Source of the DNA: Casuarius casuarius
Taxonomy: Eukaryota; Chordata; Aves; Casuariiformes; Casuariidae
DNA length: 64,000 nt
Assembly: GCA_003342895.1 (NCBI GenBank)
Contig: PTFA01000082.1
Span: 3,048,197-3,112,196, forward strand
Direction: 5' to 3'
A program made the translations under genes and the position numbers. Below are positions 49,739 through 62,500 of this stretch, piece by piece. Position 1 is the first letter of the stretch. Each line of letters starts with the position of its first letter. Below the pieces are notes generated by a model that worked only from the letters and a program-made list of their open reading frames with translations, was not told the origin of the DNA and searched no databases.

Positions 49739-49772
49739 GGAACATGTTCTTCCTTGGAACATGTTCTTCCTT
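49739..49772 (+). repeat. tandem duplication of a 17-base unit
   Basis: The unit ggaacatgttcttcctt occurs twice in immediate succession, with no mismatch. It contains the near-dyad gaacatgttc, a form that resembles nuclear-receptor half-site pairs (glucocorticoid/androgen type). It lies in the first proposed intron of the minus-strand model. The duplication looks recent; any regulatory role is inference. Confidence 0.9.
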
Positions 49773-50139
49773 GAATGCTTGTGTGCAAAGCCCAGTCAAA
49801 TTAAAAGGGAGCTCTGGACAATGAAGGGAGCAGCTAACAGAACCATGTAGGAAAAGTCTGTGCCCGACCATCGAATAGGGAAACGCATGACAGAACTCAT
49901 TACCCACGGTGACTCATTTTCTACCATGGAAGGGTGTTCTTTGCCTAGGTAATTGTTAATTAACAGCAGGAGTGGGAGACTTAATTTTCTTTCAAAACAC
50001 TTCTTTTTTTTTCTTCCTCCAAATACATAAAATGTCTTTGTATATTGGAACAGTGAGGTTTAGACCTTGATTTCTCAGGTAAGAGAGTTTGACTTGGACA
50101 GCTTAGGTTTCTGGGCATTCATATAGCTTATGGTGCTAC

Positions 50140-50205
50140 CTGAACCACTCAAAACCTGGGACAAATGACTAGCAACGATGGACAAGACAGCTCCCACAAC
50201 AATGC
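50140..50205 (-). CDS. candidate coding exon with a predicted membrane segment, unknown gene
   Basis: This 66-base minus-strand segment follows a good acceptor (tctctgcctttctgtag) and ends at a moderate donor (GGTTCAG followed by GTAGCA). Only one of its three phases is open; it reads IVVGAVLSIVASHLSQVLSGS, where the first 17 or so residues are hydrophobic enough for a membrane helix. It ends in phase 1, and its last base plus the first two bases of the next candidate exon make a Glu codon with the frame staying open. If the donor is not used, the frame runs on to a stop at 50075 after a short basic tail. The upstream partner was not found with confidence. Confidence 0.35.
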
Positions 50206-50735
50206 CTACAGAAAGGCAGAGACATGAGCTCATATTGTTTGAGATACAGATCTGGTAAATCAACAGCAAAGGGAAAACTACAATTCTTTCTACAGTGAAG
50301 TTATTTTAAGACAAACCCACATTGGTGGGTTCCCCGCTCTTTCTCTTTTTGTCTTAAAAATAACAGTTGAAACTAACCATAACAATAGTGAAGATGGGTT
50401 GAACTGGTTCAACACTACTGCTAATCTCCAAAAATTTGGGCAAAACTCATTAATGGCCACGTCCCCAAATTCTGTGATTCAGTTACCTCTGAAAAAAGAA
50501 TAATTCTACTACATTCTCTGCATCTCAGTTCCAGAAAGGCAAAACAAGTGGGCAGTATAATCATTCTTCTGTATCTCTGTGAACGCAATAGCAGGAACAT
50601 GTTCTCTGAAATACGTAATCACTCCCCGGACAGTGCCCTGGCATGTGTCAGATAATCCATATGACCTTCTGGCCTGTACCTCAAACAGGAACGCCTTTTT
50701 TGTTTGTTTTTTTTTGGCATGGATCGCCCTCTTAC

Positions 50736-50777
50736 TTCACCTCCAGTTTAAGCTTCCTGCTTTCAGAAACTATTTCC
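50736..50777 (-). CDS. possible 42-base exon, unknown gene
   Basis: This minus-strand segment lies between a good acceptor (agcactctctctgttag) and a good donor (GTGAA followed by GTAAGAGG). Its only open phase reads EIVSESRKLKLEV plus a split Lys or Asn codon. Its length is a multiple of three. Its exit phase does not fit the exon at 50140-50205 but does fit the alternative phase of 49375-49498. It may be an alternative exon or a chance pair of splice-like sites. Confidence 0.2.
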
Positions 50778-50799
50778 CTAACAGAGAGAGTGCTATCTA

Positions 50800-53700
50800 C
50801 CAAGGTTGGAGGAGAAATTTCTCCGTGGGCAGAGCAGCACATTCTGCAGAGCTTCCAGCTGCACTGGTTGTCAAGTACCACAGGTAACCTGGTGAGCAGT
50901 GGTGCCATCTTATACCCATTAATGTCAAAAGGGCAGCAGGACACAGCCCTTAGAGTCCAGTGAGATCGTTAGCAGTCTGGGGATGCAGTCAGTCCCGTGG
51001 ACCTCTCTGGGACTCAGCCGCTTGCCTCCGTTAGGAGGAGAGCTGGCAGGAAGCAGGCTGCTGGGATGCAATCGCGAGAGCTGGGTACAATCCCAGTAAT
51101 TTCCCTGGAAAATGCTTCTTCCTGAAACACCCGGACCAAGCAGGAGATGATTTCTTGCTGCATTGGAAAGGATCTGCACTGCCTTTCCACAGACATTATC
51201 CCCACAATTGCTAATTAGGAGGCTACAGTTTAGAAACTGTATCCAGTTTCTGTAGTTTTCCCGTTGCTCCTACTATAGCCCACATCTCAGCTGAAATTAA
51301 GGCCTAGCCATAACCTTCTCTACATCAAGAAACTAGGTGGCCATCATGTGTCTTTGCTTTGGNTTGGGCCATGCTGTTACTGCTTTATAGTGGAGCTTAG
51401 CTCTGAAATGAGACCTAATAGTTACACACAGCAGCTCAAATGATGTTTCAACTAACAACAGTATCACACGTGAGAGCGTGATACTGAAAGGAAAACAAGT
51501 AAAGCTACACAAGGCTTTACTTCAAACTTGCAGGTTAAGACAGAGGCTCTACTGAAGGACGACAGGTTTCACTTTAAGTGAATACGTACACCACTGACTA
51601 CATATCTTGTTAAGTGCCAGCTGTGTTAAAATCCTGTTGACTTTTATGAGGAGAAACACCATCAAAAAGCAGTAAAATTCCTCTATTTAAAAAGCATAAA
51701 GACAACCGGAAGCAATAAAATTCAGATAATTCCAACTTCATGGTTCCATTTTCCCACACTGAATACAATAAACTTGAAATGTCTACTCTTCCCATCCTAT
51801 TCACTCTAAAGTCCTAACATGGATTTACAGGCAAGGTATTCAAGTTTTCCTTTAAAAAGAAAAACAAATGTTTCTAAAATGCAAGCCAGCTGACTACTAC
51901 AGAGAGAATTACACTGCTCTGATATCTTTGTTTGGATACTAATCACATAGTACTGAAAGCAGAGGGCATTTGATCCTTACTGGCTTTCAACTCCCAGTGA
52001 GTAAGAGAGAAGGTGGGGAAGTTTAAAAGAAAAAAGTCAATAAGACTGTTTTTCAGAAAGAGCAAATACAAATATTTATTTAAAATATTTATTTTACACA
52101 CAAACTGCCTTGATGTGTACCATACTTCTCAGTGTTTCAACTCATCTGAAACACCAGCTGCAAGCAGTATGTTAAATACACTGACAAGCTGTCTCATTTC
52201 ATTTTACATGCAGTTCTTTGTCTTTTGTTAGTACTTTCTTTAAAACTTTCTGCAGTTTTCTCAGCAAATTATCTTAAACATGCCTATCCTTTCTGTAGAG
52301 GCTTTAATGTGGCACAGCCTACATCCATGATTTTATTACAAATGACTGATTAATAACACCACTCTTAATACGTAGGCCACCATCACAACGGAGTTAAGAG
52401 CAAATTGTTAATAAGTGCCCCAGGATACATGCTTTGAAAAAAGAAAATGACATTTAGATTATGCTCTGTGCAATTCATAGCACAAAAGGACTCAGCCTGG
52501 CACTGGAGTTTAGATTCTGGAACACCGTATGAATGTGGTATTTTGATAATAATTGTTCTGCACACCTCAGATTTGGGGGGTTATAAAGCGTAAGCCTAGA
52601 TTTCACATGATCCACATCTGAAGGTGAAAAGCTGCATACCTGAAGACTTTGGATTTTCAGCTGGCCTGAATAGTGTGCCTCACATCTTTAAACATTAGGC
52701 AGGCCAAATTACCATAAAGACTTTAGAAAACATCAACTCTAGTGACTTGGAACAACATACAAATTAGAGATTGACATAAGAAATTCTGAATTCCTTGTTC
52801 CTTTCTGTAAAAGTTCTGCCTTGTCAATAAATGTCATGGACTGATCACTGATTTGACGATACTTTATGTTCCCACACTGGAATAGAATATGTCTAGGTCA
52901 GCAGGTAGTTTCAGGTGCATTATGAACATCAAGAGAACTTAAGATCAGGTCTTTTCTCTTGTATAGGGCTTCTATTTCCTAAACAGCCTTCATAATCTGT
53001 ATTTATATCACATCACAACAATTAATCCTTAATTCCCAGTACATCTGAACTACAGCAGGATGCAAGATGGAGCTGAAAGGAACTCACTGCTGCTCCCCAT
53101 CCTTGGCAGGTTTGCTACAGGAGAAATTTAAACAGCAAGGGACTACTAAAACATCTGCTCCTGGGATGGGATCCAGACTTATGGCAGCCAGAAGCTCCAC
53201 TTCACCACATGCTTGTTCTGCCTCCTCCTAATACCTAGCCCAGAAGTTGGAGAGGAAACAAGTAGTCACAGGAGACAACTGCACTGCTCCTAGATGCCTG
53301 TATCCCCAAAGACTCCCCGAGACAACGTCTCCTGCTGAATGGCACTCTTTTGACCTCCTTCACTTGACTACATCTCAGGCTGGGGACAGGATTCATCACT
53401 TTGGAAGACACACTCAGTCTATCATACAGCTGGTATGGGCTCCATGAGTACAACTGCTACAAGGCCTCCCCAAACGCTGTGGCCACCAGCAGCCGGCCTG
53501 CACAGCTCTGCTTCCCTGCTGCCAACGCCTGCGCTAGCCAGCTGCAGTCTCATGGCTCAGATACCACCGAGCACTGTCAAAAAACTTCTGATCCACGCAT
53601 AAATAGCACAAATGGTGTTAAGCAATATATCTCATGATCAGGTTTTCTTAAAAGAAACTAATTATACCCACCAGAATATGGATTCAGTAATGCTTTAACA

Positions 53701-54930
53701 CAATAATGAACACTCACAGATGATTTATCCAGCACTTAGAGTGCCTATTTTACTTGGGCTGTGCGTTATGTACCACATGTGCCATTAGGTGTTAGCAAGA
53801 AAGCAAAGTTTTACCCTCTCATACAAAGTACAGACAAGTGCAGATTTCCCAGAAGGATTAAGCAGATTTGAGCTACCACCAGCAGAACCGTGGGGTGCAA
53901 TAGATAACTTTATGTTGTGTGATGCTGTTGCAGCCATGCATCTCTTTGACACAGATCAGAGGTCACCTGACAGGTGACCCTGACAGATTAATACCCTCAA
54001 GTTGAAAATAAATTCATAGGCTGTAACAGAATTTTTTAAAATGAAACTAAATTGTTGTAATTCAACAGGCCCTCAGATTTTAATTTTAAAGCATATTCTG
54101 AGGCAGAATGTGTGGAAGCAAAACAACTGATCCAGGAAATGCCTTCCTGACACCTAAAATATTTAGAAAATACAGGACTGCAAACAAGAACAAACAGCAT
54201 GATGCAAATACAAAATTTAAAGTCTTTGTGTACACAAGGAAAGCAAACAAATAATGTATTTTCATATAAGTCAATATAGATATCAACTGCAAGAAATTAT
54301 ATATGCAATACAGCCCAGCTAAGGGCATGCTGTACTTGTTTTCTAGTGTGTACAAGCAACATCATTAACACACATTTGGGTCAAATTCAAATTACACTAA
54401 GCATATGTAAGAAACACTTCACAGTCAAACCAGAAGAATTGTTTCCCTTTAACCATCATTCTAGAAATAGAAGGCAAGTGCTGCTTTTAATTATCAGAGA
54501 TTACAGAGACGCCTATTGACATATTTTTTCCATAATAAAACCACTCAAAGCTAGGTTGCAGCTGGCCTTTGCACAAGTATACACCAGGTAGNGAATGGGA
54601 AAAAAGACACAAGAGGCCCTTCTCCTAACCTACTGCAAGCAACATGCAGGTTTCGTCCCTGCTTTCAAGGACAGCAAGAATTGCTCTACCTCAAAGCATG
54701 CACAAGCATAAACACATCCCACAAAAAGTTTTGCGTGTATTGTAAGAACAGGAGATGTTTCACCAGAATCACTGCAAACCTGAAGTCCCAGAAGCTGGCT
54801 AGCTCACATGGCAGAGGATCAGCCCGGCTGCTGAAAGCCAGAACCAGATTCAACCGAAAGTAGGGTGCAAACTTCAAACAGAGGAGATGATCAGTCCCTG
54901 GAACTAGCTACCAAGAGCTCTCTGAATCTC
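50800..54930. other. mostly non-coding; possible introns of the minus-strand gene
   Basis: No repeat was recognised. Several splice-like pairs can be drawn on the minus strand, for example around 52630-52690 (donor CTTCAG followed by GTATGC) and 53098-53124 (a 27-base segment between a gtag acceptor and a GTGAGT donor). The enclosed segments are too short to support as exons. If the model at 49108-50205 is right, these would be intronic. Confidence 0.35.
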
Positions 54931-54939
54931 TATCCACCC

Positions 54940-55125
54940 CTCGAGCTCTCTGAATCATGTCTGAATGCTTCTCTGGAAGATCTGCTTAGCCAAACAAATG
55001 CTTTTCAGTGGAATACAGTGGAAATGGACAATGTGAAACCGCCTGTATTACAAAACAAATCACTCGAGGCGATCTAATGTCCCTTCTGGGCTTCCATTTT
55101 GGATGCTTTACAAATGAGCAGGAAG
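54940..55125 (+). mobile_element. CR1 LINE 3' end, degenerate
   Basis: In order, the segment shows tctggaagatctgcttagcc, aaacaaatgcttttcagtgg, tgaaaccgcctgtattacaa and cactcgaggcgatctaatgt, followed by cccttctgggctt. These match the end of reptile/bird CR1 elements ('ctggaagagatgctttagtcaaac ... ggcctgtgttatacaggaggtcagactagatgatctaatggtcccttctggcctt'). The copy is 5'-truncated and diverged. Just upstream, gagctctctgaatc occurs twice, at 54915-54928 and 54943-54956. Confidence 0.8.
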
Positions 55126-55239
55126 GCATTTCTCTTTTCACAAGTAACTCGCAGTCCAAGATCCTGACTCTGCAAAGATACATCCATGTGATTCATAGAC
55201 TCATCCAAAATGTAAACATATAAGAAGTAAAGAATACAA

Positions 55240-57420
55240 CTTCCAAGGCCATTATGAAAGAGCATGGCTAGTCAGTTATATTTTTTTCTATTCTGCATTT
55301 TCAGAAACATTTTAGAGAGAAGTATGTTCTTAATTAACTCTTCAGTTAACTCTTAACTAAATTCATTTTTCCGGTTCTACAATTTCACTTAAAATTGGTG
55401 ATCTATATTTACATATAAAATAACTCTATTAAAAAGTTATACTTCAATTTACTACAAAACTTCAAACTACTTTACATGTTAAAAGCTACGCAGATATTTC
55501 CACTATCAGCAACTAGCCACTATGCAGCAACTTCACACAAATTTTAAGCCTGCTATGCAAAACCTGCCATAACTAAGTTCTACAGGCTTGACAAAACTAT
55601 CTTCCACCATCTCCCTTACAAGGATGTGCATCACATTGCCCTTCCCAGCACGTAAAAACTCACCTTACTTATCCACCAAAAGGCTCCTCTCTTAAAATCT
55701 TTAGGAACACCCTCAGAACAACAATCTTTGTCTTATTCCTGTGGTTTAGGTCAGCAATCATCTCAACTCATTTTAATTGTCTGGTTGGGCTTTTCTCATG
55801 ATGTTACCACTAAGAACTTAATACCAGAAAAAATTCCTGCACTCATTATACTAAATGAATGATGAATAAAGCTGCGTGAATAGTTTTTTCTCAGTTCAGT
55901 TATTGGATAATAAAAAAAAGTCTTGGGCTTGCTTTGATTAAATCAAATTTGAAATTTATTTATATTTTAGAACAGCAGTACGTAAGCAAGGGAAGACAAG
56001 AAAGTTTCCAGTAAAATAAACCCTCCTTCCCATTTCCAATTTCTGCCAGTATTGAAACAAAGAACGTTCCACTCAAACCAAATGCCAAGAGACATTTTTA
56101 ACACTTATAAGAGCAAAGGAGGACAAGGAAGGGCTAGAATCACACCATGCAAGGAGAAGTCACCTATCCTTCTAACCAAAGCTAACTGGTCAGAGTACTC
56201 ACTCCCCCCTGCCCCATCTCACTATCCAGTTTAAATTCTCTGTATGGCTCAAGGTGATCTCAATAAATTCCTTTTGCTTTTGCGAAAAATGTCCAAGCAA
56301 ATGTCCAAAATATCCANGAAACTCCCTACAATCTCTCCTGCTAGGGCTGTTCTAAAAAAATTAAGTATTATCTGAGAAAATGACTGTATTACAGCACTCA
56401 GCTAGGAGCTGGGACCTCCACTTTTAAACTCCCTCACTCAAGCTAGGTCAGCTTCCACAGAGGAGAGTGAATGGCTTCTAGCCCAGAACATCCTCCAGTA
56501 ACCTCTTACAGTACTCTCTTGGCAAATAAAAAATATGAAATTTCAAACCTTTGCAGCAGAGAATTTAAGTCTCCCATGAGGCTAAGAGATAGAAAGAAGA
56601 TAATTTTCAATCCTGTTCATTTTACCCCATCTTCTTCCCCTCCTGCCTTCCAGCAAAAACTCAGTTCAGAATTTGACCCCAATTTGCAAGTAGTCTTGGG
56701 ACAAGAACTTGGAAAAAAGTAAGTTCATTTCACAGAAATGGATCTTTGAGGGAAGGAGAAAGTCAATTTGTGAAAAGCGGAAGGAAAATCTCCCTTCTTC
56801 AATTCAAGAAACAGCATTTTTTTTCTTCTTTAAAATAGAAATATTGAAAGTTTTGTCATTTTTAAAAGCAGAGGCCACTGAAGCCTGCAAGCCTCTGATT
56901 TTTCACTTGTTACCACTCATCTTCCTCATTTTGTTCTCCAGATGCAGTTTGGCCATCCTAACCCAACCATCCACATTTCAGTAACATTTAAACTTGCACT
57001 TAATTTTGGGCATGTGTTTTAAGACCAATTTGCCTAAATGGATGGATTAAATTCTTTGAAATCTGTCTTAGCTGTACTGAAGCAGAAGTAGATAAAGCTT
57101 CCGAACAAGCCTTTTAGCTAAACAGTCAGCTCTTCAGCTTCAGTCTATGGACTGAAGGATGGATAGAGAGAGCGAGCCAGGGCTGGGGGAAAAAAATAAA
57201 ACTCCTTAAGCTGAAGGCTATATTCTTATATTACGCTTTTGGCAAAGTCAAGATTGAGGAAGAGGATAAAACCAACCTCATGAAAGGTCTATAAACTGTC
57301 CTGGAGCAGGACAGCAATCACACTTGTCGCCATCAATATTTTTCTTTTGCATGTATAAATCAGGCTAGATCTTTTAAGAGACTACAAAGCCAAAGTAATT
57401 GCATACACCAGCAANATACT
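55240..57420. other. non-coding stretch, possible intron
   Basis: AT-rich unique-looking sequence. A strong donor-like site (AAG followed by GTGAGTTT) lies on the minus strand at 55663/55664, but no convincing acceptor could be paired with it. No repeat was recognised. Confidence 0.4.
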
Positions 57421-57423
57421 CAC

Positions 57424-57534
57424 GCTTCTAAAGCCAAAGGAAGTTTTGCTACCAATATCCGTGGCAGACGGAACCATACGTGGAAAGCAGAATAATTTAT
57501 GTAACTCACATTTTACTTTAAGTAATAATTTTAT
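57424..57534 (-). CDS. possible 37-codon coding exon, unknown gene
   Basis: On the minus strand, 37 codons stay open between an acceptor (gagaatttcag, with a purine-rich rather than pyrimidine-rich approach) and a good donor (AGAAGC followed by GTGAGTAT). The peptide ends FPRMVPSATDIGSKTSFGFR plus Ser, a balanced composition unlike the usual chance frames. The frame stays open further upstream (to 57633), so the real 5' edge could differ. It lies between the CpG-rich patch near 58.9 kb and the candidate exons at 49-50 kb, on the same strand. No family was recognised. Confidence 0.25.
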
Positions 57535-58689
57535 CTGAAATTCTCTCTCTCTTCTTTCACGGTAACAAGCGTTGTAGGGAACAAAAGCAAGAGCACAAAA
57601 AGGCTTCTTGAATTTATGACAACAAATTTTCAAGAATGGAATGTATCTCTACATTGTATACATCAAAAAGTGGACCAGTTAGGAAAACATCTGTCTTTGA
57701 AGAGGTTGAAGAATTTAAAACAAAGTAGTAATGATCCACAACAGTTGTTCAGCATACTACAAATATTTCTTTAAAATAGTTCAATACTTTATAACAGAAC
57801 ATCCACAAAACCAGTATGTTCTTTTGTTTAAAGACGTATTTCTAAATTGTTTCAAACAGTTTTAAATAGTTTAATGGTGTTCCACTGCAAGCTGAAAGCA
57901 GTATAATAACCCTTGATAAACCTGCAATATAAAAAAAAAAAAACCAAAAAACCACTGTTCCCTTTTTCCTAATCCCAAACGGAATGGAAATTTTTAAAAT
58001 CTCTCATTTACACATTTTTAAAAGGCTCACTGCCATGCCAAGGCCTAATGCAGGCTCATTTACAGCAGAAGATGCAGCCCAGAGAATAGGAACAGAAGAG
58101 CCACGCTAGCTGAACAAGTTGAAGGCAAACTAATGTTAGAACCTTTTTTTGAATATGTCATAACCAATAGCGGAGAAAAATCAATAGCACTTGGTACTTT
58201 TAAAGAATGTGTATCTCTTCATCAGATGTTGATGACCTATGGAAGCAAATCAGAGTTGCCAAGTGATGCTGTTTCAGTGGTCACAGACATTTTTATTTCT
58301 AGCTAGTTAAATTATGATGCAAGACCAGAACTCAAAATGGGCCTGAACAAGATGTAAAGTGCCAGGGCATCTTCCAGGTCTGGAAAAAGAAAGGAGTATG
58401 GCAGCTGGTCTGTCAGAGAGAAAACAATCCAGAGGAGGTCTCCCAACACTTAACAGCTACCCACAACCACCACCAGTCACATGAAGAACAATTCTGGATG
58501 CTTCATTTGCAGGTGGAGAGCTGCAGCTTCTAAAACAGATGCAAGCAGGGCAGAAGAAAGCAAAATATCTAGCCCCTTTTTCTCAAGGATCTTGTCATGC
58601 AGGCCCTTTTTCTCAATTCTAGATAAATGAGCCTAGTCAATTCTGGATGCTTTCCCTCTTTTTCCACAAACCAGAAGATTTCTATCACG

Positions 58690-59120
58690 CCTTTGGAGGG
58701 GAACCGCAAGCTTTCTCTGAGTCATTTTCGGCCTCGGCTGCCGGTGCCTTCCCATGTCTCTCAGGCCCATTCCCCGTTTTCGGGTCATAACTATCCAGCT
58801 GAATATTTAGGGCGACCACCTCCTACTGTTCTGGAAATTCAGCTTTTTGAACGATTACAGTTTCTGCAGAGAAAGCAGGATCCTCGCTGTTTCGGCTCCC
58901 CCCCCAGCCATTCCTGCCACNGCCGTGCAAACACGTGCCGGCAAGCGCAGCGTGGCCCCGTTGGCTGGAGCCGCGAGAGACACCGGCCGCCCAGCGCTGG
59001 GAGACCTCCCTTCTGCCCTGGCCCTGCTGGCAGCTGCTCTGCTGTCAACAGGACACCAGCCCGCCCACGCTGACCCCCAATCTCTTCGGGGTGAGGCCGA
59101 AGTATCACAGGAATCTGCTG
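58690..59120. promoter_or_regulatory. CpG-rich stretch, possible promoter/CpG island
   Basis: This stretch carries roughly two to three dozen CpG dinucleotides by eye, with dense clusters at about 58920-59000 and 59040-59110. The flanks are CpG-poor and AT-rich. Frames on both strands are open for 100 or more codons, but such frames are common in GC-rich DNA and their peptides resemble nothing known. Its position upstream (minus-strand sense) of the candidate exons at 57.5 and 49-50 kb would suit a promoter for that gene. That link is inference. A weaker GC-rich continuation runs to about 59560. Confidence 0.35.
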
Positions 59121-59599
59121 AACGTGGAGGCTAATTTTTAAAAGTGGGTAAACGTACCCATCTGGCAGATATGAGAGATGGGCATAGGGTAAGCTAGCCA
59201 CATCAGAAACGGTAAGCGTTGTTTATCTGCATTTCCCTTCCACTTCCTCGCCAGCACCCTGACACCAGAATCACTTGTTGGCCCTCAAGCCTAGCAACAC
59301 TGAAAATGACAGCGCAGATCTCCAAACCCCTCTGAACACGCTCCCGTGACCAGCCTCCTGCAGCAGGGACTGGCTCCCTCTGCACGGCGCAGGGGGAAAA
59401 GTGCTCTTTTTCATGAGAAAATGCAGCATTTCCTTTGAGACAGCTTTTCCACACAGGTGTGCGCTCTGCCCGGCGCAGCCGGGCAGGATCCTCAGCTGCA
59501 GCCTCTGGCTACAACCACAACACAGATCACTAAGGAAAGGCAAGAGGAGAGCTGGCAACAGGAGGAGAAGCCAAGATGCCAGACCCTCAGAGAAAGAGG

Positions 59600-62500
59600 G
59601 ATAATTTTTATGAGGAGGGAGGAAAAAAAAAGAAAGGCAGGCAAGCCTCTNGTCATGAGTTTTAAATTTACCATGTGGGGCTGTGCATAGCCCTTGGAAA
59701 ATGTTACCGTGCTACGCATTGCCACACTATTACATGAGCGAACTCCAAAAAAGCTTAGACATTTTCAACTAACTTTTCTTCCTCTTCCCCTCATCCCCCT
59801 GCCAGTAAAAGTTAATGCCAAAATAGATTAAAAGGAGAAAGAGCTCCAAAAGCACTGTAACTGCAATGTCATTTTCCCTTGTGGGGGACAGTAAGTTGTG
59901 TGTCTGCCATTAATTAATTTCTTATGAGAAATAAATTCTAAATATCCTGCTTTATTATCCTTTCTCAACCTACNGCCACACAGTGTTGCAGTTTTGTCAC
60001 AGCTGTCCTGATAACTTTAAATTTATGTTCAAGCACCAGCTCCCAGAGTCAGGCGATTGATTGTATAAGGATCTGAACATTCATAAAAAGGTCAATATCT
60101 AGGTCTTGTAGCGAAAAAAAGCCAGATCTGATTCAACGAGGCCCTAACGATTCAAAAACCAAAATTATATTAGCACATACCCTGTGTTACTCTTAGTTGA
60201 TTTTGAAGTTCTCTATCCTTACTTATGAACTCTTGGACAACAGCAATCAGACCCTTGGCCTTCAGCATACCTCTTAAGGGCATCCCCCAAACAACAGGAG
60301 AGTCTTTTCAACACCTGAATGAAATTTCTTTACAGGAGAGAGAAATTTATCTCTAGATAGATGGCGCAGAAGTAAATCCCATCCTACCTCAAGCTGTTTC
60401 TACAGAGGTGCAGAGAAAAAAAATAAGGACATTAAAGTCCTCCTACTTGTAGCAAGTCAAGCAGTAGTCTCCTCGCAGCAGTAACCTTCCTAAGAAATCC
60501 CCATTTCAGAATGCTTTGAAAATTAAGTGTATTCATCTTGCCTACTTCCTTGAACTCCTGAAAGAGCTACTTTAGGTACTAGCTTCCCACCCACAGAGCA
60601 GATGTTGCTTCCCTCCATTAGGGATTTGAAGTCCAACAAGACTGGTATTTGACTCAAATGTGGTCATTGCATATTTTAAAAATGATTTCATTGAACAGTA
60701 ACTGCATTAGGCAAAAAGAAAGTGACAGTAAAATATGTTTCAGTCCCTAAATGTTAAATAAAGCTGGTCTGGGCTACAGTCTTCAGTGTGCTTTGCAGAA
60801 GTATTTATGCATTGTTGAAAAATTACCACAGAAACTGAGTCATAAACCTCATTTACACATGAGTGTAATCAGTATCAAAGAGAGGCCCTTTTAGAAGTGC
60901 TGGGGGGGTTTCATGCAAGTTGAGAAGTCAGCAAAAGCAGTTGCATCTGAATATGATTTATGTGCATTTTTGACTCTTATGCTGATGTTCCAAGTGAGAA
61001 TGGCACTCGCCTAAGGCCGCGTGCTGCACGCTAACAAGGAGCTTGCTAGGTCTATAAGTGTCCAGAATTGTCACAGCAAAAGAAGCACATTAAAAAAAAA
61101 TTGCCAACTTGCAATACACAGCTCACCCAAAGTAGTAATTCCTCCATTATAATAGAGCTATATATATTTATTATCGCAGACGGTCTTAACAGCTGTGCTG
61201 AAAGTTAAAATTATGCAACAAAAGGGAAAGCTTTGCAGAGCACAGCTAAGTTGATTATTGTAATTCATATCTGGAAGTGAAAACACATCCTGAAAAACCT
61301 TCCATCTGGCACAAGAGGTGACAGCCTGTTTAGCAATACAGATAACACTGAACACATCATCTTTTATTAGTTCTCCATTGAATATATAGTCCCATCAAAG
61401 TGAGTGCAGTGATATTCAAGGACCTTCACAGAATCTGCCAGAGGAATCACCTTCTGATCCAGGCCCAAGTCTTTCAGTTACATATTACTGGAAATACAGA
61501 ACTCATGTCCAATAAGGAAGCAACAAGAGTTTCACATAAATAGGCGTAGGATACACAGCTCACCCTCAGGAGGCAAATGCAACAGTTCTTGCCACATCCC
61601 AAATACACTGGAATCAGATTTCTTTCTGAAAATTTTTCATTCGTATCAGTTCTCCTCACCTATCAACACATCCAAATAATCACACTGTAATGTTTACATG
61701 CACAACAGTGAATTAGTGGCAAGACCCAAATACGCTCATAGGCAAAAGTTAAATAACGCTATGAAGAGTCCATCACATTGTTTCTTACCATCATCAATCC
61801 CCCAAGAAGAAAATTTTACAATTAAATAGGACACTCCATGGAAATATCACACGAGGTATAGGTCTAATATAGATAGTTTTGTATTAAGTCAGGCTGATGG
61901 ACATACATATATTCTTTTTTTTTTCCATTGGGAGATAATGATTGTCCCTGTTTAAAATAGATACTAAGAAGGAAGATAGTTCACATGATTTAAGAGACAA
62001 GCTACAAGCTTAAACGCAATTCAGTTCTAAAGCAAAAATGACTATTACGTATAGAAATTAAAAGAACAGAAAACGGAAATTACCACACCTCAGATGGAAA
62101 GAAACCTAAGTGTACTTACTGCAATTTGGCAAGTAGGGACTGGACAATCTCTAGCCCAGAACACTGAAACACCTCGCATCAGAAATTGCAAATCCACAAA
62201 GATAACTTTTTAATAAAATACATTCTTTTTATAAGGATTCCCTATAGAATTCCCCCTACAGACAGAGGCAGCACTACACCACTTGGGAACAGCAAGCATA
62301 GTATCTGCATTTAAAAAGGAAAAAGAAGTGAATGAGGTAGCTGCAAATTAAACTACAGTCCTAAGATTGCATTAGTTTGTTCCCAGTAGTATACAAACCT
62401 TTAAAACAAACATAAAAGGTTAATACAATTAAAGGCATAGAGAATAAGGAAAATGGATAATACTGCCATTTGTCAAAGGCAGGTAGTGCCAGAATAGCCT

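Noticed and set aside
50560..50700. Minus-strand open stretch reading like SYGLSDTCQGTVRGVITYF
   Set aside because: No usable acceptor or donor at its edges, and the plus strand is also open here, so coding could not be supported.
55664..55740. Possible exon before a strong minus-strand donor at 55663
   Set aside because: On careful re-reading the apparent frame contained an upstream stop, and the only acceptors in range lack a pyrimidine tract. Kept only as a donor-like site.
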